Shown in pieces: positions 44,765 to 54,401 of a stretch of DNA of 64,000 bases. Numbering within the stretch: position 1 is the stretch's first letter; each line of letters begins with the position of its first letter. The notes under the pieces were generated by a model. It worked only from the letters and a program-made list of their open reading frames with translations, made no database searches and was not told where the DNA came from. Both the position numbers and the translations under genes were made by a program. This stretch comes from Amycolatopsis camponoti (lineage in GTDB: Bacteria > Actinomycetota > Actinomycetes > Mycobacteriales > Pseudonocardiaceae), in NCBI RefSeq assembly GCF_902497555.1, contig NZ_CABVGP010000002.1, positions 818,501-882,500 on the forward strand, in the 5' to 3' direction.

Positions 44765-46069
44765 ATGGCGAAGATCATCGGCATGGAGGTCCTCGACGTC
44801 CGGTTCCCGACGTCGCGGGAGCTGGACGGCTCGGACGCGATGAACCCCGACCCGGACTACTCGGCCGCCTACGTCGTGCTGCACGCCGACGGCGGCCCGG
44901 ACGGCTACGGGCTCGCGTTCACCATCGGCCGCGGCAACGACGTCCAGGCCGCCGCGATCCGCGCGCTCGCCCCGCACGTCGTCGGCCGGGACGTCCCGGA
45001 GGACGCTGCCGCGCTCGGCGACCTGTCGCGCACTCTCGTCGGCGATTCGCAGTTCCGCTGGCTGGGCCCGGAAAAGGGCGTCGCGCACATGGCCGTCGGG
45101 GCGGTGGTGAACGCCGCGTGGGACCTCGCCGCGCGCCGCGCCGCCCTCCCGGTCTGGCAGTTCGCGGCGCGCATGACCCCCGAAGAACTCGTGTCGCTCG
45201 TCGACTTCCGGTACCTGTCCGACGCGCTCACCGAAGCCGAAGCCCTCGACATCCTGCGTCGCGCGGAACCCGGCCGGGCCGAACGGACGAAGCAGCTGGA
45301 GGCGAACGGTTACCGTGCCTACAGCACCTCACCCGGTTGGCTCGGCTATGCCGACGCGAAGCTCGTCCGGCTGGCCGAACAGGCCGTCGCCGACGGCTTC
45401 GAGATGATCAAGCTCAAGGTCGGCGGCAACCTCGAGGACGACGTTCGGCGCATGAAACTCGCCCGCGAGACGGTCGGCGACGGCATCCGGATCGCGGTCG
45501 ACGCCAACCAGCGCTGGGACGTCCAGGCCGCGGTCGACTGGATGACCGAGCTCGCGCCGTACGACCCGTACTGGATCGAAGAACCGACCTCCCCGGACGA
45601 CGTCCTCGGCCACGCGGCCATCGCGAAAGCGCTTGCGCCGATCCGGGTCGCCACCGGCGAGCACGTCCAGAACCGGGTCGTCTTCAAGCAGCTGCTGCAG
45701 GCCGACGCGATCTCCGTGCTGCAGCTGGACGCCGCGCGCGTCGGCGGGTTCAACGAAAACCTCGCGATCCTGCTGCTGGCCGCCAAGTTCGGCGTCCCGG
45801 TGTGCCCCCACGCCGGCGGCGTCGGGCTCTGCGAGCTCGTCCGGCACCTCTCGATGTTCGACTTCGTGGCGGTGTCCGGCACCGACGCGGACCGCTCCAT
45901 CGAATGGGTCGACCACCTGCACGAGCACTTCACCGACCCGGCCGTCGTCGAGCGCGGCCGGTACCTCGCCCCGACCGCCCCCGGGTTCTCCGCGCGCATG
46001 CACGACGCCACGCTGCGGCGCTTCCGGTTCCCGGATGGTCCCGAGTGGACGGAGACCGCAAGTGAGTGA
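44765..46069 (+). CDS. L-fuconate dehydratase (enolase superfamily)
   Basis: 434 residues. Mandelate racemase-type active site: KLK in MIKLKVGGN (general base lysine), Asp in VDANQRWD, Glu in [10 protein letters not shown], Glu in ATGEHVQN, and His in [42 protein letters not shown] is characteristic of L-fuconate dehydratase. It removes water from L-fuconate to give 2-keto-3-deoxy-L-fuconate. Three bases after the hydrolase stop. Overlaps the SDR gene by eight bases. Confidence 0.92.
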   Translation: MAKIIGMEVLDVRFPTSRELDGSDAMNPDPDYSAAYVVLHADGGPDGYGLAFTIGRGNDVQAAAIRALAPHVVGRDVPEDAAALGDLSRTLVGDSQFRWLGPEKGVAHMAVGAVVNAAWDLAARRAALPVWQFAARMTPEELVSLVDFRYLSDALTEAEALDILRRAEPGRAERTKQLEANGYRAYSTSPGWLGYADAKLVRLAEQAVADGFEMIKLKVGGNLEDDVRRMKLARETVGDGIRIAVDANQRWDVQAAVDWMTELAPYDPYWIEEPTSPDDVLGHAAIAKALAPIRVATGEHVQNRVVFKQLLQADAISVLQLDAARVGGFNENLAILLLAAKFGVPVCPHAGGVGLCELVRHLSMFDFVAVSGTDADRSIEWVDHLHEHFTDPAVVERGRYLAPTAPGFSARMHDATLRRFRFPDGPEWTETASE

Positions 46070-46808
46070 ATTCGAGGGCCTGGTGGCCGCCGTCACCGGA
46101 GGCGCCTCGGGGATCGGCCACGCGACGGCCACCCTGCTGGCCGAGCGTGGCGCGCAGGTGGCGGTCCTCGACCTGAAACCCGGCGACGACGGCTTCCGCT
46201 GCGACGTCGGCTCCGATGACGAAGTCCGCTCGGCGATCGACGCCGTCGTGGACCGCTTCGGGCGCCTCGACATCCTCGTCAACAACGCGGGCATCGGCGC
46301 GCAGGGCGACGTCACGGGCAATGACGACGACGAGTGGCACCGCGTGTTCGACGTCAACGTCGTCGGCATGGTCCGGCTCGCCAGGGCCGCCCTGCCGCAC
46401 CTCAAGAACTCGCCGTCCGCGGCGATCGTCAACACCTGCTCCATCGCGGCCTGGGCCGGCCTGCCCAACCGCGCGCTCTACTCGGCCACCAAGGGCGCGG
46501 TGCTCTCGCTGACCCTGGCCATGGCGACCGACCACCTGCCCGACCGGATCCGCGTCAACTGCGTGTGCCCCGGGACGGCGGACACCCCCTGGGTGGGCCG
46601 GCTGCTCGACGCCGCCGACGACCCGGCGGCCGAACGCGCGGCCCTCGCGGCGCGCCAGCCGATGGGCAGGCTGGTCACCGCCGAAGAGGTCGCGAACGCC
46701 GTCGTCTACCTCGCCAGCCCGCTTTCTGCTTCGACCACCGGCACCGCGCTCGCGGTCGACGGCGGTATGTACGGCCTGCGCCCGCGCGGTCCCGTGCACC
46801 ACGACTGA
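46062..46808 (+). CDS. SDR, probable 2-keto-3-deoxy-L-fuconate dehydrogenase
   Basis: 248 residues from GTG 46062, which overlaps the dehydratase stop. [12 protein letters not shown] (about 12), NNAGIG near 82 and YSATKG (about 145) with the preceding CSIAAW are the SDR catalytic set. It would oxidise C4 of 2-keto-3-deoxy-L-fuconate to the diketo acid cleaved by the first enzyme of the operon. The specific substrate is assigned from operon order. Confidence 0.82.
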   Translation: MSEFEGLVAAVTGGASGIGHATATLLAERGAQVAVLDLKPGDDGFRCDVGSDDEVRSAIDAVVDRFGRLDILVNNAGIGAQGDVTGNDDDEWHRVFDVNVVGMVRLARAALPHLKNSPSAAIVNTCSIAAWAGLPNRALYSATKGAVLSLTLAMATDHLPDRIRVNCVCPGTADTPWVGRLLDAADDPAAERAALAARQPMGRLVTAEEVANAVVYLASPLSASTTGTALAVDGGMYGLRPRGPVHHD

Positions 46809-46844
46809 AAAGACTTGATTTCCGCTGTCATCAAGGAGGATGCG

Positions 46845-47906
46845 GTGCGCGCTGTGCTAATCCCGAACAGGGTGATCCAGGTGGCCGCCACGGCCGCCGT
46901 CTGCGGCCTGGTACTGGCCGCCTGTGGGTCCACAAAGGACAACGCCGCGGCACCCGCGGCAGGCGGTGGGGACCCCGGCGGCAAGGTCGGCGCGACGCTG
47001 CCCCTGCTGACCTCGCCGTTCTGGCAGGCCTACAACAACTACGTCCCGCAGATGGCGAAGTCCGAGGGCGTCGACGTCCTCCCGACCGTCAACGCGGACA
47101 GCGACCCCGCGAAGCTGATCACCGACATCGGCACCTTCCTCAACCAGGGCGTCAAGGGCCTGGTCGTCACGCCGCTGGACTCCGCGGCCATCGTCGCCGG
47201 GCTCAAGCAGGCCGAGAACAAGGGCGTGCCGGTCGTCGCGGTCGACGTCGCGCCCGAGAGTGGCAAGGTCGCCATGGTCGTGCGGGCCGACAACAAGGCC
47301 TACGGCACCAAGGCCTGCGACGCGATCGGGGAGAAGGTCAAGTCGGGCAAGGTCGTGCAGATCATGGGCGACCTCGCCTCGGTCAACGGCCGCGACCGCT
47401 CGGAAGCCTTCCGCGACTGCATGAAGTCCAAATACCCCGGCGTCCAGGTGCTGGAGATCCCGGCCGAGTGGAAGGCCGACAAGGCGTCCTCGGGGCTGGA
47501 CAGCATGCTGACCGCGAACCCGGACATCAAGGGTGTCTACATGCAGGCCGGCGGCGTCTACCTGGCCCCGACCGAGCAGGCGCTCAAGCGCAAGAACCTG
47601 TTCTTCCCGGTCGGCGACCCGAAGCACATCGTGCTCGTGTCCAACGACGGCATCCCGCAGGAGCTGGCCGCGATCCGCGCGGGCGAGCTGGACGCCACGG
47701 TGTCCCAGCCGGCCGACGCCTACGCGAAGTACGGCCTGTACTGGCTGAAGAAGGCCATGGCGGGCGAGACGTTCAAGCCGGGCCCGACCGACCACGACAG
47801 CACCATTGTCGAGATCAGCCCCGGCATCCTCGAGGACCAGCTGCCCGCGCCCGTCATCACCAAGGCCAACGTGGACGACAAGGCCCTGTGGGGGAACAAC
47901 CTGTGA
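46845..47906 (+). CDS. Sugar ABC importer, substrate-binding lipoprotein
   Basis: 353 residues from GTG 46845, four bases after aaggagga. A lipoprotein signal ends in LAAC (Cys near 25). The mature part is a periplasmic-binding fold of the ribose/RbsB class (GATLPLLTSPFWQAYNNYV, GLVVTPLDSAAIV, VMVVRADNKAYG-like hinge strands, SNDGIPQELAAIRAGELDATVSQ). It captures the pentose- or hexose-type sugar for import. With the ATPase and permease that follow it makes a complete CUT2 transporter. The likely ligand is L-fucose or a related 6-deoxysugar. Confidence 0.9.
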   Translation: MRAVLIPNRVIQVAATAAVCGLVLAACGSTKDNAAAPAAGGGDPGGKVGATLPLLTSPFWQAYNNYVPQMAKSEGVDVLPTVNADSDPAKLITDIGTFLNQGVKGLVVTPLDSAAIVAGLKQAENKGVPVVAVDVAPESGKVAMVVRADNKAYGTKACDAIGEKVKSGKVVQIMGDLASVNGRDRSEAFRDCMKSKYPGVQVLEIPAEWKADKASSGLDSMLTANPDIKGVYMQAGGVYLAPTEQALKRKNLFFPVGDPKHIVLVSNDGIPQELAAIRAGELDATVSQPADAYAKYGLYWLKKAMAGETFKPGPTDHDSTIVEISPGILEDQLPAPVITKANVDDKALWGNNL

Positions 47907-49426
47907 CCGCGCTGCCCGCCGGCGAATCCGCCGTCCCGGTGGTCAGCGCCGTAGGAGTCGGGAAGCGCTACGGCCCCACCGTGGCGCTCCACGACGTCAG
48001 CCTCACCGTGCACCCCGGCGAGTCGCACGCGCTCGTCGGGCGCAACGGGGCCGGCAAGTCGACGCTCGTCACCATCCTCACCGGCCTGTCCGCCACGGAC
48101 ACCGGGCACGTCGAGTTCGGCGGCGAGCCGGCCCCGCCATTGTCCAAACAGGACGACTGGAAGGCGCGCGTCGCCTGCGTGTACCAGCACGCGATGGTCG
48201 TCCCGCAGCTCACGGTCGCCGAGAACCTGTTCCTCAACCGACAGGCGGGCGGCGGGTTCTCGATCGGCTGGAAGTCGTTGCGGCGCAAGGCCCGCGAGCT
48301 GCTCGACTCCTGGGACGTGCACGTCGACGTCGACACCCCGGCCGGCGAGCTGTCGGTCGAGGACCGGCAGTTCGTCGAGATCGCCCGCGCGCTGTCCTAC
48401 GGCGCCCGGTTCATCGTCCTCGACGAGCCGACCGCCCAGCTCGACAGCCAGGCGATCGAGCGGCTCTTCGAGCGGATGCGCCAGATGCAGGCGGGCGGGG
48501 TGACGTTCCTGTTCATCTCGCACCACCTGCACGAGGTGTACGAGGTCTGCCAGGCCGTCACGGTCCTGCGCGACGCCAAGCACGTGCTCACCGCGCCGGT
48601 CGCCGACGTCGGCAAGGCCGAGCTGGTCGACGCGATGACCGGCGAGCCCGGCGGCTTGTCCGTCCGCGACGCCGCGTCCCGGGAGTCCCTCGAAGCCGAT
48701 GCCGCGGAGATCCTGGCGGTCGACGGGCTGACCGGTGACGGCTTCCGCGATGTCTCGTTCCGGCTCCGCCGCGGCGAAGTCGTCGGGCTCGCGGGCAGCA
48801 ACGCCAGCGGCAAGCACCAGGTCGCCGAGACGGTCTACGGGCTGCGGACGCCGTCGGCGGGCACGGTCCGCGTCGACGGCTCGCCGCTGCGGCCGGGCGA
48901 CATCCCGGCGGCACTGCGGGCGGGGATCGGGTGCGTGCCGCGCGACCGGCACCACGAGGGCCTGGTCCTGGAGCACTCGATCGCGGACAACGCCACCTTG
49001 TCCATCTTGGACAGGATGGGCCGCGGCGGTGTCGCCTCGCCGTCCGCCCGGCGCGCGAAGGCGTCGCAGGCTTTGAAGGACTACGACATCGTGGCCGCGA
49101 GCGCCGAGCAGCCCGTGTCGGACCTGTCCGGCGGCAACCAGCAGAAAGTCGTGCTGGCCCGGGCCCTGATCGGCGACCCGCGGGTCGTGGTGCTGATCAA
49201 CCCGACGGCCGGGGTGGACGTGAAATCGAAGGAGGCGCTGCTCGCGGTCGTCGACCGGGTGCGTGCCGAGGGCAAGGCGGTGCTGATCGTCAGCGACGAG
49301 CTGGACGACCTGCGCCTGAGCGACCGGGTCCTGGTGCTGCGCGCCGGGGCCGTGGTCGCCGAACACCAGGCCGGGTGGTCCGACGGCGACCTCGTGGCCG
49401 ACATCGAAGGAGTCGAGCTTTCGTGA
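47903..49426 (+). CDS. Sugar ABC importer, two-domain ATPase (RbsA/CUT2 type)
   Basis: 507 residues, starting at a GTGA overlap. The first nucleotide-binding domain has Walker A GRNGAGKST, Walker B FIVLDEPTAQLD and a degenerate signature (LSVEDRQ). The second has Walker A GSNASGKH, where Ser/Thr is replaced by His, and a normal LSGGNQQ signature. Such asymmetry is typical of RbsA-like ATPases. It energises import through the permease encoded next. Confidence 0.93.
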   Translation: MTALPAGESAVPVVSAVGVGKRYGPTVALHDVSLTVHPGESHALVGRNGAGKSTLVTILTGLSATDTGHVEFGGEPAPPLSKQDDWKARVACVYQHAMVVPQLTVAENLFLNRQAGGGFSIGWKSLRRKARELLDSWDVHVDVDTPAGELSVEDRQFVEIARALSYGARFIVLDEPTAQLDSQAIERLFERMRQMQAGGVTFLFISHHLHEVYEVCQAVTVLRDAKHVLTAPVADVGKAELVDAMTGEPGGLSVRDAASRESLEADAAEILAVDGLTGDGFRDVSFRLRRGEVVGLAGSNASGKHQVAETVYGLRTPSAGTVRVDGSPLRPGDIPAALRAGIGCVPRDRHHEGLVLEHSIADNATLSILDRMGRGGVASPSARRAKASQALKDYDIVAASAEQPVSDLSGGNQQKVVLARALIGDPRVVVLINPTAGVDVKSKEALLAVVDRVRAEGKAVLIVSDELDDLRLSDRVLVLRAGAVVAEHQAGWSDGDLVADIEGVELS

Positions 49427-50436
49427 CCGACGTGATGACCTCCCCGCAGACGGAGCTGCCCGCCCCACCCCGGCGGCGCAAAGCCGGCTGGCTGCGCGAA
49501 CTCGCGCTGCTGCCCGCCCTGATCGTCGTGTTCGTCATCGGCGGCCTGGTCGACGACACGTTCGTCGGCTGGAGCAACATCGTCAGCATCCTGACCGCGT
49601 CGGCGGCGCTGTCGCTGGTCGTGCTCGGCGAGTCGCTGGTGCTGATCACCGGGAAGTTCGACCTGTCGCTGGAGTCGACGATGGGCCTGGCGCCCGCGCT
49701 GGGCGCGATGGTCGTGATCCCGGCGGCGTCGGCGGGCTTCGGCGTCGAGCTGCCCGCCGCGATCGGCCTGCTGGTGATCCCGCTGTGCGGCGCGCTCGTC
49801 GGGTTCGTCAACGGCTTCCTGATCGTGAAGCTCAAGCTGAACGCCTTCATCGTGACGCTGGCGATGCTCACCGTGCTGCGCGGCGTGCAGGTCGGGTCGA
49901 CCAAGGGCAAGACGCTGTTCAACCTGCCGGACTCGTTCACGAACCTGGCGACCACGACGTTCGCCGGGCTGCCGATGTCGGTCTGGCTGGCGGCGGTGCT
50001 GTTCGCGATCGCCGGCTGGGTGCTGCGCTACCACCGCGTCGGCCGCGCGCTGTACGCGATCGGCGGGAACCGCGAAGCCGCGCGGGCGGCCGGTGTCCGC
50101 GTCGACCGGATCGCGTGGGCGGTGTTCGTCGTCGCCGGGATCCTCGCGGCGATCGGCGGGCTCGCGTACACGGGTTACGTCGGGGCGCTGGGCGCGAACC
50201 AGGGGTCCGGGCTGATCCTGCAGGTGTTCGCGGCGGCGGTGATCGGCGGCGTCTCGCTCGACGGCGGCAAGGGCACCCTGGTCGGCGCCCTCACCGGCGT
50301 CCTGCTGCTGTCGTCGGTGTCGAGCCTGCTCAACTACGCGCACGTGACGGCGGAGTGGCAGGGCGCGATCTACGGCGCCATCATCCTGGTCGCACTGATC
50401 ATCGCTCGCTACGCGGGCGGAAAGCCGCAAACCTGA
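49423..50436 (+). CDS. Sugar ABC importer, permease (RbsC/CUT2 type)
   Basis: 337 residues from a GTG overlapping the ATPase stop. Eight to ten membrane segments; SLVVLGESLVLITGKFDLSLESTMGLAPALGA and NAFIVTLAMLTVLRGVQVGSTKG are the usual CUT2 permease motifs, as is AIGGNREAARAAGVRVDRI. A second ATG nearby (49435) could also be the start. It ends the transporter block, 45 bases before the convergent regulator gene. Confidence 0.92.
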   Translation: MTDVMTSPQTELPAPPRRRKAGWLRELALLPALIVVFVIGGLVDDTFVGWSNIVSILTASAALSLVVLGESLVLITGKFDLSLESTMGLAPALGAMVVIPAASAGFGVELPAAIGLLVIPLCGALVGFVNGFLIVKLKLNAFIVTLAMLTVLRGVQVGSTKGKTLFNLPDSFTNLATTTFAGLPMSVWLAAVLFAIAGWVLRYHRVGRALYAIGGNREAARAAGVRVDRIAWAVFVVAGILAAIGGLAYTGYVGALGANQGSGLILQVFAAAVIGGVSLDGGKGTLVGALTGVLLLSSVSSLLNYAHVTAEWQGAIYGAIILVALIIARYAGGKPQT

Positions 50437-50481
50437 CCAACGCGCTGTGATCATCCGACCACTGCGAGGAGAAAGAGCGTG

Positions 50482-51213
50482 TCAGGAGGCTTCCGCGGCC
50501 GGCTCGGCGTCCGAGTCGGGCACCGTCGGGTCGTCCGCGGTGCCCAGGGCGTTGCGCAGCCACTGCTCCACGCCCGCGACGTGCACGGTCGCCCACGAAC
50601 GCGCCAGCTCCGGCTCGCGCGCCGCGATCGCCTCGTAGATCGCCGAGTGCTGTTCCCGGGTCTTCGCGACCGCGCCCTCCTGGGTGAGGCCGCGCCAGAT
50701 CCGGGCGCGCGCGGTCGGCCCGGAGAGGCTGTCGAGCAGCGAGCAGAGCACCGGGTTGCCGGAGCCGTCGGCGATCTTGCGGTGGAACTGCAGATCGTTG
50801 GCGACCAGCGCCTCGACGGTCGGCGAGTCTTCCAGCTCGCCGAGCAGCTGGCCCAGCTCGGTGATGTCGTCGTCGCTCATGTGCAACGCGGCCAGCGCGG
50901 TCGCGGCCGGCTCGAGGATCCGCCGCACGGCGAGGAAGTCGAGCACGGTGTCGTCGCGGTGGAAGTCGACCACGAACGTCATCGCGTCGAGCAGCAGGTT
51001 CGGCTCGAGGCTGGTGACGTACGTGCCGTCGCCCTGCCGGACGTCGAGCACCCTGATCAGGCACAACGCCTTGACGGCCTCCCGCAGGGAGCTGCGCGAG
51101 AGCCCGAGCCGCTGGGCCAGCTCGGCCTCCTTCGGCAGCCGGTCTCCCGGCGCCAGCTCGCCGGAGATGATCATGTCCTTGATCTTGTCGATCGCGACAT
51201 CGGTGACGGGCAT
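50482..51213 (-). CDS. FadR-subfamily GntR regulator of the fucose-type regulon
   Basis: 243 residues from ATG 51213. Winged helix-turn-helix at about 5-75 (IDKIKDMIISGELAPGDRLPKEAELAQRLGLSRSSLREAVKAL, then RQGDGTYVTSL), and an FCD domain with metal residues in NDLQFHRKIADGSG and REQHSAIYEAI. It lies between two arms of the pathway and probably represses both until a pathway intermediate binds. Near-identical palindromes stand upstream of this gene and of the 43911 operon. Confidence 0.88.
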   Translation of the reverse strand: MPVTDVAIDKIKDMIISGELAPGDRLPKEAELAQRLGLSRSSLREAVKALCLIRVLDVRQGDGTYVTSLEPNLLLDAMTFVVDFHRDDTVLDFLAVRRILEPAATALAALHMSDDDITELGQLLGELEDSPTVEALVANDLQFHRKIADGSGNPVLCSLLDSLSGPTARARIWRGLTQEGAVAKTREQHSAIYEAIAAREPELARSWATVHVAGVEQWLRNALGTADDPTVPDSDAEPAAEAS

Positions 51214-51236
51214 CGCGTCCGCCCTCCCTGCAACAG

Positions 51237-51247
51237 ACCTCGGATGT
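51237..51247. promoter_or_regulatory. Candidate operator of the fucose-type regulon, site 2
   Basis: acctc-g-gatgt differs at one base from the perfect palindrome at 43873-43883. It lies 24 bases upstream of the regulator start and 47 bases upstream of the mutarotase start, so it can serve both divergent genes. Confidence 0.55.
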
Positions 51248-51293
51248 TTCGGTGTTGCTCCCCAGCGTGCCATGTCCCGGCGAAGGAGTGGTG

Positions 51294-51632
51294 ATGACCC
51301 ACCAGCCCGCACCACAAAGAGTGGCGCTCCATACCCGCCTGAAGCCGGGGAAGGAGGCCGAGTACGAGTCCGTCCACGCGGTCATCCCGCCCGAGCTGGA
51401 CGTCGCGCTGCGCGAAGCCGGCGTCCGCACCTGGCGGATCTGGCGTAACGGTCTCGACCTCTTCCACGTCGTCGAAGTCGACGACTACGCGGCGATGCGC
51501 GCGGCGTTGCGGGACCACCCCGCGAACGTTCCGTGGCAGGCCCGGATGGCCGAGCTGCTGGCCGTCGAAGACGACTACTCCGGCGGTGACACCGGCATCG
51601 GGCTGGTCTGGGAACTGCCGGCGAAGGAGTGA
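51294..51632 (+). CDS. L-fucose/L-rhamnose mutarotase family protein
   Basis: 112 residues from ATG 51294, five bases after gaaggag. The RhaM/DUF718 fold begins RVALHTRLKPGKEAEYESVHAVIPPEL and has the TWRIWRNGLDLFHVVEVDDY core, with His and Trp residues at the active site. It interconverts sugar anomers before oxidation by the adjacent dehydrogenase. Stop overlaps the next start by four bases. Confidence 0.9.
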   Translation: MTHQPAPQRVALHTRLKPGKEAEYESVHAVIPPELDVALREAGVRTWRIWRNGLDLFHVVEVDDYAAMRAALRDHPANVPWQARMAELLAVEDDYSGGDTGIGLVWELPAKE

Positions 51633-52606
51633 CGGCGTTGGAACTCTCCCTGTCCCCGCTGGGTCTCGGCTGCGCGCAGCTGGGCAACCTCTACCACGCG
51701 ATCAGCGACGAAACGGCGGCCGCGACCGTCGGGCGCGCGTGGGACGAGGGCATCCGGTACTTCGACACCGCCCCGCACTACGGCCTCGGCCTGTCGGAGA
51801 CCCGCCTCGGCGCGGCCCTGCGCGCGCACCCCCGCGACGAGTACGTGCTCTCGACGAAGGTCGGCCGCGTGCTCGAACCGAATCCGGACGGCGCCGGCGC
51901 GCGGGACGACGAGGGCTTCGCGGTCCCGGCCGCGTACCAGCGCCGCTGGGACTTCAGCCGCGACGGCGTCCTGCGGTCCCTCGAGGACAGCCTGACGCGG
52001 CTGGGACTCGACCGCGTCGACATCGTCTACGTGCACGATCCCGACGACCACTTCGAAGAAGCCCTGCGCGGCGCCTTCCCCGCGTTGCGCGAACTGCGCG
52101 AGCAGGGGGTGATCGGCGCGTTCGGCGCCGGGATGAACCAGGCGCCGATGCTCACGGAGTTCGTCCGCCGCACCGACCTCGACGTGCTGCTGGTGGCGGG
52201 GCGCTACACGCTGCTCGACCAGCCGGCGCTCGACGAGCTGCTGCCGCTCTGCGTCGACCGCGGCGTCTCCGTCGTGGCCGGCGGCGCGTTCAACGGCGGC
52301 ATCCTGGCGACCGCGGAGCCGGGCGGCGTCTACGACTACGCGGAAGCCCCGCCGGAGCTGGTCGAGCGGGCCCGGCGGATCGCCGAGGTGTGCGCGCGGC
52401 ACGGCGTCGAGCTACCGGAAGCCGCGCTGGCGCTGCCGATGGCCCATCCCGCGGTGGCGTCGGTGGTCGTCGGCGCGCATGATCCTTCGCAGGTCAGCGT
52501 GAACGCGCGGCGCGCGCGGGCCGTCGTGCCACCCGAGCTGTGGACCGACCTGGTCGACGCGGGCTTGCTGCGCGCCGACGTCGTCATCGCCGAAGGAGTC
52601 TCATGA
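51629..52606 (+). CDS. Aldo/keto reductase, probable L-fucose dehydrogenase
   Basis: 325 residues. The catalytic tetrad is visible: Asp in RYFDTAPHYG, Tyr in the same motif, Lys in LSTKVGR and His in VYVHDPD. The N-terminal SPLGLGCAQLGNLY and C-terminal barrel are standard. L-fucose and D-threo-aldose dehydrogenases belong to this family and oxidise the sugar to the 1,5-lactone with NAD(P). The role is inferred from the mutarotase upstream and lactonase downstream. Confidence 0.88.
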   Translation: MTALELSLSPLGLGCAQLGNLYHAISDETAAATVGRAWDEGIRYFDTAPHYGLGLSETRLGAALRAHPRDEYVLSTKVGRVLEPNPDGAGARDDEGFAVPAAYQRRWDFSRDGVLRSLEDSLTRLGLDRVDIVYVHDPDDHFEEALRGAFPALRELREQGVIGAFGAGMNQAPMLTEFVRRTDLDVLLVAGRYTLLDQPALDELLPLCVDRGVSVVAGGAFNGGILATAEPGGVYDYAEAPPELVERARRIAEVCARHGVELPEAALALPMAHPAVASVVVGAHDPSQVSVNARRARAVVPPELWTDLVDAGLLRADVVIAEGVS

Positions 52607-53460
52607 TCGACGCCCACCACCACCTGTGGGACCCGTCGCGGCGCGAGTACCCGTGGATGGCGGGGGCGGCGCTCGACCCGATCCGCCGTCCGTACACCGT
52701 GGACGACCTGCGCGCGGTCACCAAGGCGGCCGGCGTGCACGCGACGGTGCTGGTCCAGACGGTGTCGTCCGCCGAAGAGACGGCGGAGTTCCTCGCGACG
52801 GCGGCCGCGGAACCGGTGATCGCGGGCGTCGTCGGCTGGGTGGACCTGGCGGCCCCGGACGTCGTGGACCGGCTGGCCGCGTTGCGGGAGCAGGGCCCGC
52901 TGGCCGGGATCCGGCACCAGGTGGAGACCGAGCCGGACGACGACTGGCTGCTGCGCCCGGAGATCGTGGCCGGGCTGAGCGCGGTGGCGTCGGCCGAATT
53001 GGCGTTCGACCTGCTGGTCCGCCCGGCGCAGCTGCCCGCGGCCACCGAGCTGGCGTTGCGGCTGCCGGAGCTGCGGCTGGTGCTGGACCACGCGGCGAAG
53101 CCCCCGATCGCGGCGCGGGAGTGGGAGCCCTGGGCGTCCGGCGTGGCGGCGCTCGCCGCGCGGGAGAACGTCGTGTGCAAGCTCTCCGGGCTGGTCACGG
53201 AGGCGCACTGGACGGGCTGGGAGGTCGGGCACCTGCGCCGGTACGTCGAGCACGTGCTGGACGTGTTCGGGCCGGAGCGGCTGGTGTTCGGCTCGGACTG
53301 GCCGGTCTGCGAGCTGGCGGCGTCCTACGAGGTGGTCCTGGACGCGGCGATCGCGCTGACCGGCGGGCTTTCCGACGCCGAGCGGCTGGGCGTGTTCGAG
53401 TACAACGCCCGCCGCGTCTACGGCTTGGATGCGAGCGGGGAGACCTCCTCCAGGGGGTAG
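52603..53460 (+). CDS. Amidohydrolase, probable L-fucono-1,5-lactonase
   Basis: 285 residues, starting with an ATGA overlap. It belongs to the COG3618 amidohydrolases: MIDAHHHLWDP (His ligands), RHQVETEPDDDWLLRP, LDHAAKPPI and the late metal Asp in FGSDWPVCELA. These hydrolyse sugar lactones such as L-fuconolactone. The last ten codons and the stop lie inside a strong terminator hairpin. It ends the second arm of the pathway. Confidence 0.9.
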   Translation: MIDAHHHLWDPSRREYPWMAGAALDPIRRPYTVDDLRAVTKAAGVHATVLVQTVSSAEETAEFLATAAAEPVIAGVVGWVDLAAPDVVDRLAALREQGPLAGIRHQVETEPDDDWLLRPEIVAGLSAVASAELAFDLLVRPAQLPAATELALRLPELRLVLDHAAKPPIAAREWEPWASGVAALAARENVVCKLSGLVTEAHWTGWEVGHLRRYVEHVLDVFGPERLVFGSDWPVCELAASYEVVLDAAIALTGGLSDAERLGVFEYNARRVYGLDASGETSSRG

Positions 53461-53479
53461 AGGAGGTTTCCCCGCTCGC
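53431..53479. terminator. Strong bidirectional terminator overlapping the lactonase 3' end
   Basis: A 19-bp stem with one G-U pair (gcgagcggggagacctcct with aggaggtttccccgctcgc) has an 11-base loop containing the lactonase stop codon. The convergent sigma factor gene ends 12 bases further on. Confidence 0.85.
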
Positions 53480-53491
53480 GGCTGGGGAGGC

Positions 53492-54148
53492 TCAGAATTC
53501 TTCGTCGCGGATCATGCCGCGCAGCCGGGTCAGGGCGCGGTGCTGCGTCACGCGGACGTTGCCCGCGGAGATCCCGAGGGCTTCGGCGGTCTCCTGCGCG
53601 GAGAAGCCGACCGCGATGCGCAGGGTCAGGATTTCCTGCTGCACGCGCGGCAGCGAGGCGAGCAGCCGGCCGAGGCGGGCGCCGAGGTCGAGGTGCAGCG
53701 CGTGGGACTCGGGCTCGTTGCCGGCGACGAGCGGGCGCTCCGGGAGCTCGGGGACGGGCTCGGAGCGGTCGCGGGCGACGGCGCGGTAGGCGTCGGCGAC
53801 CTTGTTGGCCGCGATCGCGTGGACGAGGTAGAGGAAGGAGCCGCCGCGGTCCTGGTAGTCCGGGAGGGCCTTCAGCACCGCGAGGCAGACCTCCTGGGCG
53901 ACGTCGTCGGCCGAGAGGTAGGAGAGGTCGCGCCCGCCCATGCGCGCCCGGCAGTACCGCACCACGACCGGCTCGATCATCTGGAGCAGGCTGTGGATGG
54001 CGGCGGGGTTGCCCTCGCCCGCGTCCTTGACGAGCGGGTCGAGGTCCTCCTTGGTGAGCCGCCCGCTGGGGCGCGGCAATGACTCCGGAGTCCGATAATC
54101 GCGAACGCCGCTGTCCGATTGCCCGGTGGTCCTCGTCGGTGCTGTCAT
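53492..54148 (-). CDS. ECF sigma factor, ShbA/SigD-type
   Basis: 218 residues. Region 2 (about 35-105: VVVRYCRARMGGRDLSYLSADDVAQEVCLAVLKALPDY) and region 4 (about 160-212: LASLPRVQQEILTLRIAVGFSAQETAEALGISAGNVRVTQHRALTRLR) match mycobacterial SigD and Streptomyces ShbA. ShbA drives transcription of the principal sigma factor gene hrdB in Streptomyces griseus; SigD is linked to stringent response. The ATG follows ggggagacgactc. Upstream, 54149-54401 is a gene-free, relatively AT-rich control region. Confidence 0.88.
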   Translation of the reverse strand: MTAPTRTTGQSDSGVRDYRTPESLPRPSGRLTKEDLDPLVKDAGEGNPAAIHSLLQMIEPVVVRYCRARMGGRDLSYLSADDVAQEVCLAVLKALPDYQDRGGSFLYLVHAIAANKVADAYRAVARDRSEPVPELPERPLVAGNEPESHALHLDLGARLGRLLASLPRVQQEILTLRIAVGFSAQETAEALGISAGNVRVTQHRALTRLRGMIRDEEF

Positions 54149-54401
54149 GAGTCGTCTCCCCGGCCGACCCTCGACCGCCGCTGCCGGTGATCAACGCTCT
54201 GTGATGTTCCGATCGCAGATACTCCGGGAGATCCGGGCTTACCTGCGTTCCGTGCGACGCTGGGTAATCGTAAGCACCTCATGGCGCATCAGTCCAGATT
54301 TCAACGACCAATACCCCGTTAGCAGCAGCGGTCGTGATGTTCCCGCGACCAGACCCTGCACATTGCGATTAATCGGTTTCAGGATGTGCCGACTTCACCC
54401 G

